A DNA stretch of 55,729 bases. It comes from Spirochaetales bacterium (GTDB lineage Bacteria; Spirochaetota; Spirochaetia; DSM-2461). The translations under genes were made by a program, and so were the position numbers. The notes beneath the pieces were generated by a model that saw nothing but the letters and a program-made list of their open reading frames with translations, was not told the origin of the DNA and made no database searches. Below, piece by piece: positions 1-7,721 of the stretch (positions are counted from its first letter, which is position 1; each line of letters starts with the position of its first letter). The stretch spans positions 1 through 55,729 of the forward strand of contig JAFGXR010000098.1 of NCBI GenBank assembly GCA_016936555.1, written 5' to 3'.

Positions 1-66
1 CAACCCCAGTAAAAATAGTGGTATTCATATCAACCCCGTTGCCTCAGAATAAAGGAGGAAAACCGA

Positions 67-1029
67 TTAGATAATCCGTAGAGCGAATTTCGGGCAGACA
101 GGCACGCAGTAGCCGCAGAGAATACATTTCTCCGGGATAACGACGGCTATTTTATCAATGTTCACGGCAATAGCCGATTGCTCACAGGTTTCTTCGCATT
201 TCCCGCAGCCGATGCACAGCGCGTTGAACACAAAGAGCTTTTTGTCGACGGTACCCAGTCTGTCTTTTATTTCATCGGAAACAGGGCGATTTGAAAAAAC
301 ATCGATATTCATATCGACTTCTTCCCGGGACATCATTCCCAGTGCCACCGCGTCGACCAGCCTGTGGTCTTTCACCCATTTCAGGGCTTCTTCGGCCATG
401 GATTTCAGGTATCCGCCGCCGAGGGGCTTCATGACGTAAAATCCGGCTCCCCTGGCCTTTATTTTCTCGATTGCCAGAATCTGCTCTTCCAGTGTTCCGT
501 CGGTCAAACCGGTTCCCCGGATATTGAACATGAGATGATACCAGTCGATCCGGTTGTCCTCTGCCAGAAGCAGTGCGCTTCGGGTTGAATGGGTGGACAG
601 GCCGACAGCGCCGATCCGCCCCCGACTCTTTGCCTCAATCAGGGCCGAGAGAGCGCCTTCTCTCTCCCGGAAGTCCTCCATGGAGCGGACCGCGTGCAGC
701 AGAAACAGATCGATATAATCGAGATTCATCTCTTCCATGGCTTCGTCGATTGCCCTGTTCATATCTTCATAGCTTTTTACGGCGGATTTGGTCGAGATAA
801 CCAGTTCGTCGCGATCCAGTCCCGACAGTGATATACCTTTGAGAACATGGGGATAGGATCCGTACATCTGAGCCGTATCGATCCAGCGGATACCTTTCTC
901 AAGGGCGTAGGCAATAATATCCCCTCCTTCATCGGGGGACATATTTCTCTGAAGCGGTGCCATGGTCAGCGAACCGAAGATAAGATGGGGAACTTCTTTT
1001 TCCAGAAACCGGACGGTTTTCATTTTCAT
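67..1029 (-). CDS. Aldo/keto reductase with C-terminal 4Fe-4S ferredoxin domain
   Basis: 320-residue protein. Residues 1 to about 250 form an aldo/keto reductase barrel with the expected Asp51 and Tyr56 (WIDTAQMYGS), Lys81 (STKSAV) and a His in the LFLLHAV strand. Residues about 270-318 form a two-cluster ferredoxin with CIGCGKCEETC and CILCGYCVPVC. Family members of this fused type are cytoplasmic NAD(P)H- or ferredoxin-linked oxidoreductases whose physiological substrates are mostly unknown. The start at 1029 is the first of two close ATGs (MKMK) and is preceded by a weak GTGGA. It is divergent from the small basic gene at 1164. The family is clear; the substrate cannot be named. Confidence 0.9.
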   Translation of the reverse strand: MKMKTVRFLEKEVPHLIFGSLTMAPLQRNMSPDEGGDIIAYALEKGIRWIDTAQMYGSYPHVLKGISLSGLDRDELVISTKSAVKSYEDMNRAIDEAMEEMNLDYIDLFLLHAVRSMEDFREREGALSALIEAKSRGRIGAVGLSTHSTRSALLLAEDNRIDWYHLMFNIRGTGLTDGTLEEQILAIEKIKARGAGFYVMKPLGGGYLKSMAEEALKWVKDHRLVDAVALGMMSREEVDMNIDVFSNRPVSDEIKDRLGTVDKKLFVFNALCIGCGKCEETCEQSAIAVNIDKIAVVIPEKCILCGYCVPVCPKFALRII

Positions 1030-1084
1030 TTTTCCACTTTATCCGAATTGAGAGAAAATTCAATAAGAATTGATTATTCATTAG

Positions 1085-1113
1085 TTGAAAGTGTAAAATT
1101 GTATTACTATATT
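1085..1113 (+). promoter_or_regulatory. Sigma70-like promoter for the 37-residue basic protein
   Basis: A -35 TTGAAA (1085-1090) and -10 TATATT (1108-1113) are separated by exactly 17 bases. Transcription would start near 1120, giving a leader of about 44 bases that contains the AGGAGGA Shine-Dalgarno at 1150. Predicted by eye from consensus match only. Confidence 0.5.
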
Positions 1114-1163
1114 ATCTATAAATCTTTTCCGGAAAAAACCAGAATATGCAGGAGGAAATCTGT

Positions 1164-1277
1164 ATGGGCGATAAAGGAAAAAAAGACAAAAGCAGCCATG
1201 AGTCAAGAAAAGAAGCTCAGCATACACTCAAGGAGAAACGCAAACTAAAAAAAGCGAAAAAAGAAGCTACGAGCTGA
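1164..1277 (+). CDS. Small lysine-rich basic protein (37 aa)
   Basis: Short open frame beginning MGDKGKKDKSSHESRKEAQ, with an excellent Shine-Dalgarno (AGGAGGA, 1150-1156), a 17-bp-spaced promoter upstream and a strong hairpin directly after the stop codon. These signals make it a real gene despite its length. About a third of residues are Lys or Arg, and there is no hydrophobic stretch, so it is probably a soluble, possibly nucleic-acid or ribosome-associated protein. I recall similar short MGDK-type proteins annotated as hypothetical in other bacteria, but cannot verify this here. Function unknown. Confidence 0.7.
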   Translation: MGDKGKKDKSSHESRKEAQHTLKEKRKLKKAKKEATS

Positions 1278-1282
1278 TTAGC

Positions 1283-1306
1283 GAAGACCGCCGGAAGGCG
1301 GTCTTC
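1283..1306 (+). terminator. Hairpin between convergent genes
   Basis: Perfect 10-bp stem GAAGACCGCC (1283-1292) / GGCGGTCTTC (1297-1306) with a GGAA tetraloop. It lies 5 bases after the stop of the 37-residue gene and 5 bases before the stop of the convergent hydrolase gene, so it may end transcription both ways. The U-tract is poor on both sides. Confidence 0.6.
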
Positions 1307-1311
1307 CATAT

Positions 1312-2160
1312 TTATAAGGCCTGAACCAATCCCGTATTCATTCCGTGGATTTTCCCGGGGATGCTTTTCCTCATTTTCCTGAAATTCTCCTCACCTGTGC
1401 AGTGACCTGTATAAAAGTCCGTATCCATGTCCCTCAAACCTGCTGTGAGGGCGTTGAGATAATCATCGGGGACTGCGGCTTTTCCTCCGCGGCTGTATAT
1501 GTGAAATCCCCCCAGAACAGCCCGTAACGGTTTTTCCGTTTTTTTATCTCTGACCAGATTCACCATATTCAGAATCCCCGAATGGGAGCATCCCGTTATG
1601 ATGAAAATGCCGGTTTCCTCTTCGAGAGACAGAACGATCTCGTGACGGAAATCATCGGGAATCATGTCTCCTTCTCTTTTCATATAGAGATTGCTGTTCG
1701 TCGCGGGGCGGGGGAAGGTTTCGGGAATATTTTCAAACACGTCCAGTCCGGGGAGAATCTCTTGAGTGGAATCTATGAAATTCAGACGATCTCCGTATTT
1801 ATCCGGAATAGCCGGATCGACACCTATAGGGACAATTCTGCCGTCAGATTTCCGGGAGAAGCGGGGGAGCAGAGCTTCTTTGTGCAGATAGAGCTTCGCT
1901 TTTGAGTTGCACTTGAAAAACTCTTCCAGGCCGCCGCTGTGATCGCTGTGCCCGTGGGAGAGAAAAACCATATCCACCAGGCTGAGATCAATGCCCATCG
2001 CTTCGGCATTCCGGGCAAAGGAGGCATCGGGTCCCGTATCGAACAGGATCTTTTTGTCTTTCCATTCAATGTAGAGAGATAATCCGTGGTCGCATATCAG
2101 GTTGTTTTTGTATGATGACAGTTCATCAATGCTGTTTTCCAGCAGTACGGCGAATTTCAC
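1312..2160 (-). CDS. MBL-fold metallo-hydrolase
   Basis: 282-residue metallo-beta-lactamase-fold protein with the metal-binding motif SHGHSDHSGG at residues 68-77, later ligands in TGCSHSG and LGGFHIYS, and YTGHCTG near the C-terminus. The arrangement matches the archaeal/bacterial branch often annotated as dihydropterin-ribofuranosyl-aminobenzene-phosphate synthase-like, which probably covers several hydrolases. No signal peptide, so cytoplasmic. The start is a GTG at 2160 with AGGAGC just upstream. Substrate unknown; the family call is firm. Confidence 0.85.
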   Translation of the reverse strand: MKFAVLLENSIDELSSYKNNLICDHGLSLYIEWKDKKILFDTGPDASFARNAEAMGIDLSLVDMVFLSHGHSDHSGGLEEFFKCNSKAKLYLHKEALLPRFSRKSDGRIVPIGVDPAIPDKYGDRLNFIDSTQEILPGLDVFENIPETFPRPATNSNLYMKREGDMIPDDFRHEIVLSLEEETGIFIITGCSHSGILNMVNLVRDKKTEKPLRAVLGGFHIYSRGGKAAVPDDYLNALTAGLRDMDTDFYTGHCTGEENFRKMRKSIPGKIHGMNTGLVQAL

Positions 2161-2229
2161 AAGGCTCCTCCGGTAAAAACATATCTGCTTATCTTAACAT
2201 TTTTACCGGATTTCATTAAAGGCTGAGCC

Positions 2230-2403
2230 CTATTTAAGCTCCATAGAGATGGCGGCGCGGAGGCGGCGTATTTTTCTGATAGCTTCCAGTTTGCTCTTTT
2301 CGGTTATGAAAGATCCGTAGCTGCTGATTATTCCGTTCAGCTCGTCCATGCTGCTTTCAATATCTTCAGAATTCTGCACTTTTTTAAAAACTATCGTACT
2401 CAT
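2230..2403 (-). CDS. Small hypothetical protein (57 aa)
   Basis: Frame starting MSTIVFKKVQNSEDIESSMD and ending RAAISMELK. It has a good Shine-Dalgarno (GAGGTG, 5-6 bases before the ATG at 2403). The sequence is predicted to be helical with alternating charged and hydrophobic residues and a basic segment (AIRKIRRLRAA) near the end, suggesting a small coiled-coil or DNA/RNA-associated protein. It lies 70 bp upstream of the MBL hydrolase in the same direction. Not recognised. Confidence 0.55.
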   Translation of the reverse strand: MSTIVFKKVQNSEDIESSMDELNGIISSYGSFITEKSKLEAIRKIRRLRAAISMELK

Positions 2404-2592
2404 GTATCACCTCGGATTTTGAATTCTAGTTTACGCTCTTTAATATTTCCTCAAAAAAATAATAATTTTCTATTAATAATAATGTTCACTAAATAGATGT
2501 TAATACTAGATGAATAAAAATATATAGATTATACTGCCTGTATAGAAGAATTGTGAACTATCATGAATGGACTATGCATAAGAGGTGCGAAG
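2404..2592. other. AT-rich intergenic region between divergent genes
   Basis: This 190-bp stretch separates the 57-residue gene from the ndh2 operon and is strongly A+T rich. A TATACT (2530-2535) could be the -10 element of the ndh2 promoter, but no convincing -35 is visible. No other feature is seen. Confidence 0.4.
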
Positions 2593-4422
2593 ATGGAAAG
2601 GAAAAAACACATTGTTGTTCTTGGAGGCGGTTACGGCGGTGTTCTCACGGCCAAAAAACTGATCAACAAAACAAAGAAAGATAAAAATGTCAAAATCACT
2701 CTGATTGACAAGAAGCCCTATCACACCATGCTGACCGAGCTTCACGAAGTGGCGGCGGGGCGTATCCCCGAAGACGGTATCCGGATCGATTTCGAAACGA
2801 TTTTCTCCCGCAGAAATATCGATGTCGTACTCGACACGGTTCATAATATCGATTTCGACAAGAAAGTTGTTTACGGGAACAATACCTGCACGACTTATGA
2901 TTATCTGGTTATGGGTACCGGATCGAAGCCGGCTTTCTACTGCTGCCAGGGAGCGAAGGACAACGCCTTCAATCTCTGGTCTTATGAGGATGCCCTGAGA
3001 ATCAGGCATCATATGCTGGAAGTATTCGGTAAAGCCAGCGTGGAAACCGATCCCTTCAAGAGAAAAAGGCTTCTCACTTTCGTGGTTATCGGATGCGGTT
3101 TCACGGGAATCGAAATGGCCGGTGAGCTGGCCGAGTGGCGTGCGGAGCTTTGCCGTGAGTTCTCCATAAAGGAACAGGAAGTGCGGATTATTATTGCCGA
3201 CCTTCTCCCCGAAGTTCTTCCCGCTTTCGACGACAAGCTGAAGAAGAAAACAGTCAAAAGACTTCAGAAAATGAATGTCGAAATCATGCTAAAGTCCGGT
3301 ATCGACAATGTGGGCGAGCACCATATCGATATTACCGGAGCGGGAAAGATCGATTGCGATACAGTCATCTGGACAGCCGGTGTAGAAGGTTCGGAAATCG
3401 TCGAGAATCTCGGTGAAAATGTGGCCCAGACTAAACGCCATCAGATAGAGACCGACAAATATCTCCACGCCAAAGATATGGAAAATGTCTATGTCGTCGG
3501 CGATAACATTTTCTACATTCCCGAAGGCCATGACAAGCCGGTTCCCCAGATGGTGGAGAACGCCGAGCATTCCGCCGATACGGTCGCCAGAAACATCTAT
3601 GCCGATCTTCACAATAAGAAAAAATCGGAATACAAGCCGAAATTCCACGGAGCGATGGTTTCCATCGGCGGACGTTACGGAGTCGCCCAGATCAATATGG
3701 GTAAAACCAATATGGTCTTCTCCGGCTTTCTCGCCATGTTTATCAAGCACTTTATAAATTTTATCTACTTCGTGCAGGTCGCGGGATTCAACAAGCTGTG
3801 GAACTACATGCAGCACGAGTTTTTCCATGTGGAAGAGAGAAGAAGCTTCGTCGGTGGGTACTTTGCAAAGAGGTCTCCCAACTTTTTCCTGGTTCCTCTC
3901 AGGATGTTTCTCGGCGGTATGTGGGTTTACGAAGGTTGGGAGAAGCTGCTCCGTGTGTTGGAAAATCCCTATGATATTTTCCTTATCGCCTCTAAGGTCG
4001 CGACATCCAGCGCTTCAGTTGCAGAGGAAGCCGCATCCTGGGGTGAAGCCCTGCCCGTTCCCGAATTCATCACATCTATCGTCGACTGGTTTATGAACCT
4101 TATGTTTTATTTCCCTTCCGGCGAATTTACCTATATGGCTGTCGTTTTCCAGACGGGAATGGTCATTGCCGAAATCGTAGTGGGGCTGTGTCTCCTCGGC
4201 GGATTGTTCACATTGCTGGCCTCGCTCCTGTCAATCGCCATGGGCCTTATGATCTGGTCGTCGGGTATGGCTCCTTTCGAGATGCTCTGGTATATTTTCG
4301 GAGGCATCGCCATGATCGGAGGAAGCGGATCCACATTCGGAATGGACTATTATGTTCTGCCCTGGCTTAAAAGGCAGTGGAAAAAGATTCCCTTCGTAAA
4401 AAAATGGTATCTTTATACATAA
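2593..4422 (+). CDS. ndh2: Type II NADH dehydrogenase with C-terminal membrane domain (EET-type Ndh2)
   Basis: About 609 residues. The N-terminal 400 residues are an NDH-2 flavoprotein: FAD-binding VVLGGGYGG at the start, NADH-binding VVIGCGFTGIEMAGE near residue 170, and the closing VYVVGDN motif. It oxidises NADH and reduces quinone at the cytoplasmic membrane face. Unlike ordinary NDH-2 it continues for about 200 residues with several hydrophobic helices resembling DoxX. Listeria Ndh2, which feeds extracellular electron transfer, has a similar extra membrane region (from memory). ATG 2593 is preferred over ATG 2563 because GAGGTG lies five bases upstream. It is followed after 13 bp by the prenyl synthase. 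Quinone linkage is supported by the neighbours; the EET role is inference. Confidence 0.85.
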   Translation: MERKKHIVVLGGGYGGVLTAKKLINKTKKDKNVKITLIDKKPYHTMLTELHEVAAGRIPEDGIRIDFETIFSRRNIDVVLDTVHNIDFDKKVVYGNNTCTTYDYLVMGTGSKPAFYCCQGAKDNAFNLWSYEDALRIRHHMLEVFGKASVETDPFKRKRLLTFVVIGCGFTGIEMAGELAEWRAELCREFSIKEQEVRIIIADLLPEVLPAFDDKLKKKTVKRLQKMNVEIMLKSGIDNVGEHHIDITGAGKIDCDTVIWTAGVEGSEIVENLGENVAQTKRHQIETDKYLHAKDMENVYVVGDNIFYIPEGHDKPVPQMVENAEHSADTVARNIYADLHNKKKSEYKPKFHGAMVSIGGRYGVAQINMGKTNMVFSGFLAMFIKHFINFIYFVQVAGFNKLWNYMQHEFFHVEERRSFVGGYFAKRSPNFFLVPLRMFLGGMWVYEGWEKLLRVLENPYDIFLIASKVATSSASVAEEAASWGEALPVPEFITSIVDWFMNLMFYFPSGEFTYMAVVFQTGMVIAEIVVGLCLLGGLFTLLASLLSIAMGLMIWSSGMAPFEMLWYIFGGIAMIGGSGSTFGMDYYVLPWLKRQWKKIPFVKKWYLYT

Positions 4423-4435
4423 GAAGAAGGGATTA

Positions 4436-5401
4436 ATGGTGCATTTGGACAGTCCTTACATTCGGAATCTTCTTTCTGAAGTTGAAGCCAGGATAGTCGA
4501 CAACCTGAAAGAGGGGAATGATTATATAAAAAGTTCCGTCGAGTATCTGTTCAGCTCCACAGGAAAGATGCTGAGGCCTCTGCTGCTGGTAATCGGCAGC
4601 GAGGCCGGTCACCGGAAGGACAGACGCGAAATAATAAATCTGGCTGCGGCGATCGAGACGCTCCATGTGGCGACTCTGATTCACGATGATATTATCGACG
4701 AATCGGAAATGCGCCGGGGAATCCCGTCGATTCAGTCGAAATACTCCAAGGATTACGCTGTTTATATGGGGGATTTCCTTCTCAGCCGGTCTTTTCTGAT
4801 CCTCGCCGAGCTCGATATTCCCCGGGAACTGGGCGTGACCATGGCAAAAGCCGTTTCCCGCATCTGTACCGGGGAGATGCGCCAGTACTCCAACAGGTTC
4901 AATCCCGATATCACTCCCATGGAATATCTGAAGATCGTATCGGGTAAGACCGCCGCTCTTTTTTCCATGGGGCTGAGCGCCGGGGCCTTTATGTGCGATG
5001 CCGGCGAGGATGTCGTAAAAAAACTCAGCCATATAGGATACAGACTCGGACTGGCATTTCAGCTTCAGGATGACCTGCTCGATTATACGGGGGATGACGC
5101 CGTTGTCGGGAAGGAACTGAAAGTCGACCTGCTCAGAGGATACTACGGATTGCCGGTCATTCATGCCCTGAAGGGGAACAGCGGCGCGAGAATCCGTTCC
5201 CTGCTGACCGATGGTTTGACTGAGGACGATCTCGATGAAATCATACATCTTATCCGAGATGGGGGATCCATCGACTTTACCAAGGATCTGGTTACCCGTT
5301 ACAGAGCCAAAACGGAATCGATGATACAGGATCTGCCTGAATCGCCCGCCCGGTCTTTGCTGCTTGAATTTCTACCGCGCTTTTTCGGCCGGATACATTA
5401 A
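4436..5401 (+). CDS. Polyprenyl diphosphate synthase
   Basis: 321-residue trans-isoprenyl diphosphate synthase. The first aspartate-rich motif is in LIHDDIIDESEMRRG (about residues 80-94) and the second in QLQDDLLDYTGDD (about 213-225); both bind the Mg-diphosphate of the substrates. The enzyme elongates farnesyl or geranyl diphosphate with IPP to make the side chain of a quinone. Length and motifs fit the heptaprenyl/octaprenyl class. Shine-Dalgarno AGAAGG precedes ATG 4436. The gene lies between ndh2 and a MenA-like transferase, so its product probably serves as prenyl donor for a demethylmenaquinone-type quinone. Chain length cannot be read from sequence by eye. Confidence 0.9.
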   Translation: MVHLDSPYIRNLLSEVEARIVDNLKEGNDYIKSSVEYLFSSTGKMLRPLLLVIGSEAGHRKDRREIINLAAAIETLHVATLIHDDIIDESEMRRGIPSIQSKYSKDYAVYMGDFLLSRSFLILAELDIPRELGVTMAKAVSRICTGEMRQYSNRFNPDITPMEYLKIVSGKTAALFSMGLSAGAFMCDAGEDVVKKLSHIGYRLGLAFQLQDDLLDYTGDDAVVGKELKVDLLRGYYGLPVIHALKGNSGARIRSLLTDGLTEDDLDEIIHLIRDGGSIDFTKDLVTRYRAKTESMIQDLPESPARSLLLEFLPRFFGRIH

Positions 5402-5413
5402 GGAGAATCACCC

Positions 5414-6346
5414 ATGAATCTCAGATCATTTCTCGATTTTGTCGAGATAAGGACAAAAGTCGCCAGTGTCATACCCTTCGTGTTGGGGCTGCTTTTCACC
5501 TACTACAGATATAATGAGTTCAAATGGGAGAACACCCTCGTTTTCTTTATCAGCCTTATTACGCTGGATATGGCCACTACAGCCATAAATCATTACGAGG
5601 GCTTCAAGAAAGGGGAGGATTACAATCCCGTCGAAGACAGAGATATTCCGAGAGGTACGGCCATCAGCGTCATCGCGCTTCTTCTGGCTGTTTCTATCGC
5701 CGCAGGACTGCTGCTTGTTTACAGGACCGATTATCTGATACTGACTATCGGAGTCATAAGTATGGGCATAGCTGTCCTTTACTCTTTCGGACCCGTCCCG
5801 ATTTCCGGCACGCCTTTCGGTGAGCTGGCTTCGGGCGGACTGATGGGGTTTGTCATATTTTTTATCGCTTCGTATATACAGGTCTTCGATGCGGGATTTA
5901 TCGCCTTCTCATTCAAAGGCGGCATTTTGGCAGCCCATGTCAATTTACGGGAAATCCTTCCGGTGGTCCTTGTCTCACTTCCTCTGGTTTTTATGATAGC
6001 CAATATCATGCTGGCTAATAATATCTGCGATGTAGAGAGTGATATTAAGAACGGGCGCTATACGCTCCCCCAGTATCTGGGGAGGAAAGCCAGTGTGTCT
6101 CTCTGGATTATTCTCTATTGTCTTGCCTATCTTGTCATTGCAGCGGCTGTAGTTATAAAGGTTCTTCCCTTATTCTCTTTACTGGTGCTGTTCTCGCTCA
6201 TTCCCAATATCAAACTGGTCCGGGAGTTTGCCGGAAACCAGGACAAGAGGGTGACCTTTGCCAATTCCATTAAAGTGTTTATGACTGCATCCGGGTTGTG
6301 GATCTTGAGTTTTCTCCTGCAGTTTGTATTTAAGGGATTTTTATAA
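5414..6346 (+). CDS. menA: UbiA-family prenyltransferase, MenA-like
   Basis: 310-residue integral membrane protein with about eight to nine hydrophobic helices. The first substrate-binding motif is the variant NHYEGFKKGED (usual form NDxxDxxxD), and the second is NNICDVESDIKNGRYTLP, typical of 1,4-dihydroxy-2-naphthoate polyprenyltransferases. It would join the prenyl chain made by the upstream enzyme to the naphthoate head group, giving demethylmenaquinone. AAGGAG lies eight bases before ATG 5414, only 12 bp after the previous stop, so the three genes are one operon. No head-group genes (menFDHCEB) are nearby. Family certain; exact aromatic acceptor inferred. Confidence 0.85.
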   Translation: MNLRSFLDFVEIRTKVASVIPFVLGLLFTYYRYNEFKWENTLVFFISLITLDMATTAINHYEGFKKGEDYNPVEDRDIPRGTAISVIALLLAVSIAAGLLLVYRTDYLILTIGVISMGIAVLYSFGPVPISGTPFGELASGGLMGFVIFFIASYIQVFDAGFIAFSFKGGILAAHVNLREILPVVLVSLPLVFMIANIMLANNICDVESDIKNGRYTLPQYLGRKASVSLWIILYCLAYLVIAAAVVIKVLPLFSLLVLFSLIPNIKLVREFAGNQDKRVTFANSIKVFMTASGLWILSFLLQFVFKGFL

Positions 6347-6435
6347 AAGGTTCCATTAGGGCTTATTTGTTTCAGCCGGGTCCCCGGTGGAAATGTAAAT
6401 GGACAGCAGGCTCTTGAATAAAGAGTTCAGATCTG

Positions 6436-6463
6436 CCATATATTTGCGTACGCAAATATATGG
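6436..6463. promoter_or_regulatory. Perfect 28-bp palindrome, probable MarR operator
   Basis: The half-site CCATATATTTGCGT is followed immediately by its exact reverse complement, centred between 6449 and 6450. The core ATTTGCGTACGCAAAT is of the form bound by MarR-family repressors. It ends 11 bases before the reductase start and touches the Shine-Dalgarno of an operon that encodes a MarR protein, so self-control of the operon is the simplest reading. Confidence 0.75.
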
Positions 6464-6474
6464 AGAGAAAAGTC

Positions 6475-7296
6475 ATGAAAATACTGGTAACGGGAGCCGG
6501 CGGAAATGTCGGATCCTATGTTGTCAAATATCTTGAAAAAAGGAACTGTCAGATCGTTGCGCCGAAAGGGAGAGCGGAATTCAGTTTCACCGACAGCGCG
6601 ACCTGGGAGGGGACTCTTGACGGTGTGTCCCGTGTGTTCCTTATGCGGCCCCCTCATATTTCAAATATTAAAAAGGATATGCTCCCCTTTCTCGCCTATC
6701 TGAAGGAAAGGAAGATCGAGAAGATTGTCTTTCTATCGGTCCAGGGGGCGGAAAACAATAAATTGATTCCCCATAATAAAATCGAAAAATGCTGCCGTCT
6801 ACTGGACCTTCCCTGTATCTTTCTGCGTCCTTCTTTTTTTATGCAGAATCTGACGACAACGCATCTGGAAGAGATTCGCGATGATAATATGGTTTTCGTC
6901 CCCTCAGGAGAGGGGAAGACGAATTTTATCGATACAGAGGATATTGGTCAGATGGCTGCTGCCCTGCTTACCGGAAATAATTTAACTCCCGCAGCTTATA
7001 CGGTAACGGGGAGCCGGAGCTACAGCCACAGGGAGATCGCTGAACATTTGTCCAGGGGGCTGGGCCGGGAGATCCGCTTTATAAGTCCCGGTCCGGTCCG
7101 GTTTATCATTCATCATCTGAAGAAGGGAAGATCGTTGGCGATGGCCCTGGTCATGCTCGCCTTATACACAGTTGTAAAGACCGGAAAAGGCGATATTACG
7201 ACTGAAGATTCCCGGCAGCTCCTGGGACGGGCTCCGAAAGAGCTTGATGATTTTATAGAACGACACAAATCTCTCCTTTCCCGGGAGGAGCCATGA
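6475..7296 (+). CDS. NmrA-type NAD(P)-binding reductase (atypical SDR)
   Basis: About 273 residues. It opens with the dinucleotide-binding glycine motif VTGAGGNVGSYV and has the IEKIVFLSVQGAEN and NFIDTEDIG segments of NmrA/YbjT/QorB-like proteins, which bind NAD(P)H and either reduce quinones or small electrophiles or act as redox sensors. ATG 6475 is chosen over ATG 6460 because GGAGAG sits seven bases upstream and 6460 lies inside the palindrome. It overlaps the MarR gene by four bases (ATGA), so translation is coupled. A role in quinone or electrophile stress is inferred from the family and from the MarR pairing. Confidence 0.8.
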   Translation: MKILVTGAGGNVGSYVVKYLEKRNCQIVAPKGRAEFSFTDSATWEGTLDGVSRVFLMRPPHISNIKKDMLPFLAYLKERKIEKIVFLSVQGAENNKLIPHNKIEKCCRLLDLPCIFLRPSFFMQNLTTTHLEEIRDDNMVFVPSGEGKTNFIDTEDIGQMAAALLTGNNLTPAAYTVTGSRSYSHREIAEHLSRGLGREIRFISPGPVRFIIHHLKKGRSLAMALVMLALYTVVKTGKGDITTEDSRQLLGRAPKELDDFIERHKSLLSREEP

Positions 7297-7721
7297 ACCG
7301 GGCCGATGATAGCTTCGGGCGCTCTCTTTCCATAATCAACCGTGCAGCGGCAACCTATTTCCAGAGGGAATTGAAACCCTATGGAATCGGACCGGGCCAG
7401 CAGGCTTATTTACTCTCCATCCGGCCCGGAGAAACACTCATTCTAGATGAACTGGCGGGACGTATGGCCGTGGACAACGCCAATGTCACCAGAGCGGTTA
7501 AAGCTCTGGCTGCATCGGGGTATCTGGAGAAAAAGCTTTCTGAATCCGACAGAAGAGCCTGGAATATTACCCTTACGGAAAAGGGGATCGCCGTCCGGGA
7601 AATAGTACTGGAATCAGCAGAGAAATGGGTCTCGCAGCTCCGTTCCGTCATAGATGATGATCAGTGGAGAATTACTGTGAGAACACTTGACGCCATGGCC
7701 GAATCTCTTACTTCACGGTGA
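7293..7721 (+). CDS. MarR-family transcriptional regulator
   Basis: 142-residue winged-helix protein. The recognition region is LAGRMAVDNANVTRAVKALA with the wing and dimer helices following (SDRRAWNITLTEKG is the characteristic MarR DxRxxxxxLTxxG motif). Such proteins are dimeric repressors released by phenolic ligands or oxidation. No Cys is present, so ligand binding is more likely than thiol sensing. It is translationally coupled to the upstream reductase and probably binds the palindrome at 6436-6463. Its 3' end overlaps the convergent map gene by 14 bp. Confidence 0.9.
   Translation: MNRADDSFGRSLSIINRAAATYFQRELKPYGIGPGQQAYLLSIRPGETLILDELAGRMAVDNANVTRAVKALAASGYLEKKLSESDRRAWNITLTEKGIAVREIVLESAEKWVSQLRSVIDDDQWRITVRTLDAMAESLTSR

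Noticed and set aside
1-66. AAAGGAGG at the left edge that could be a plus-strand ribosome-binding site
   Set aside because: No start codon at a workable distance, and the region beyond is the antisense strand of a clear aldo/keto reductase gene.
2563-2592. Upstream ATG for ndh2
   Set aside because: The extra ten residues precede the glycine motif without adding anything, and the ATG at 2593 has the better ribosome site.
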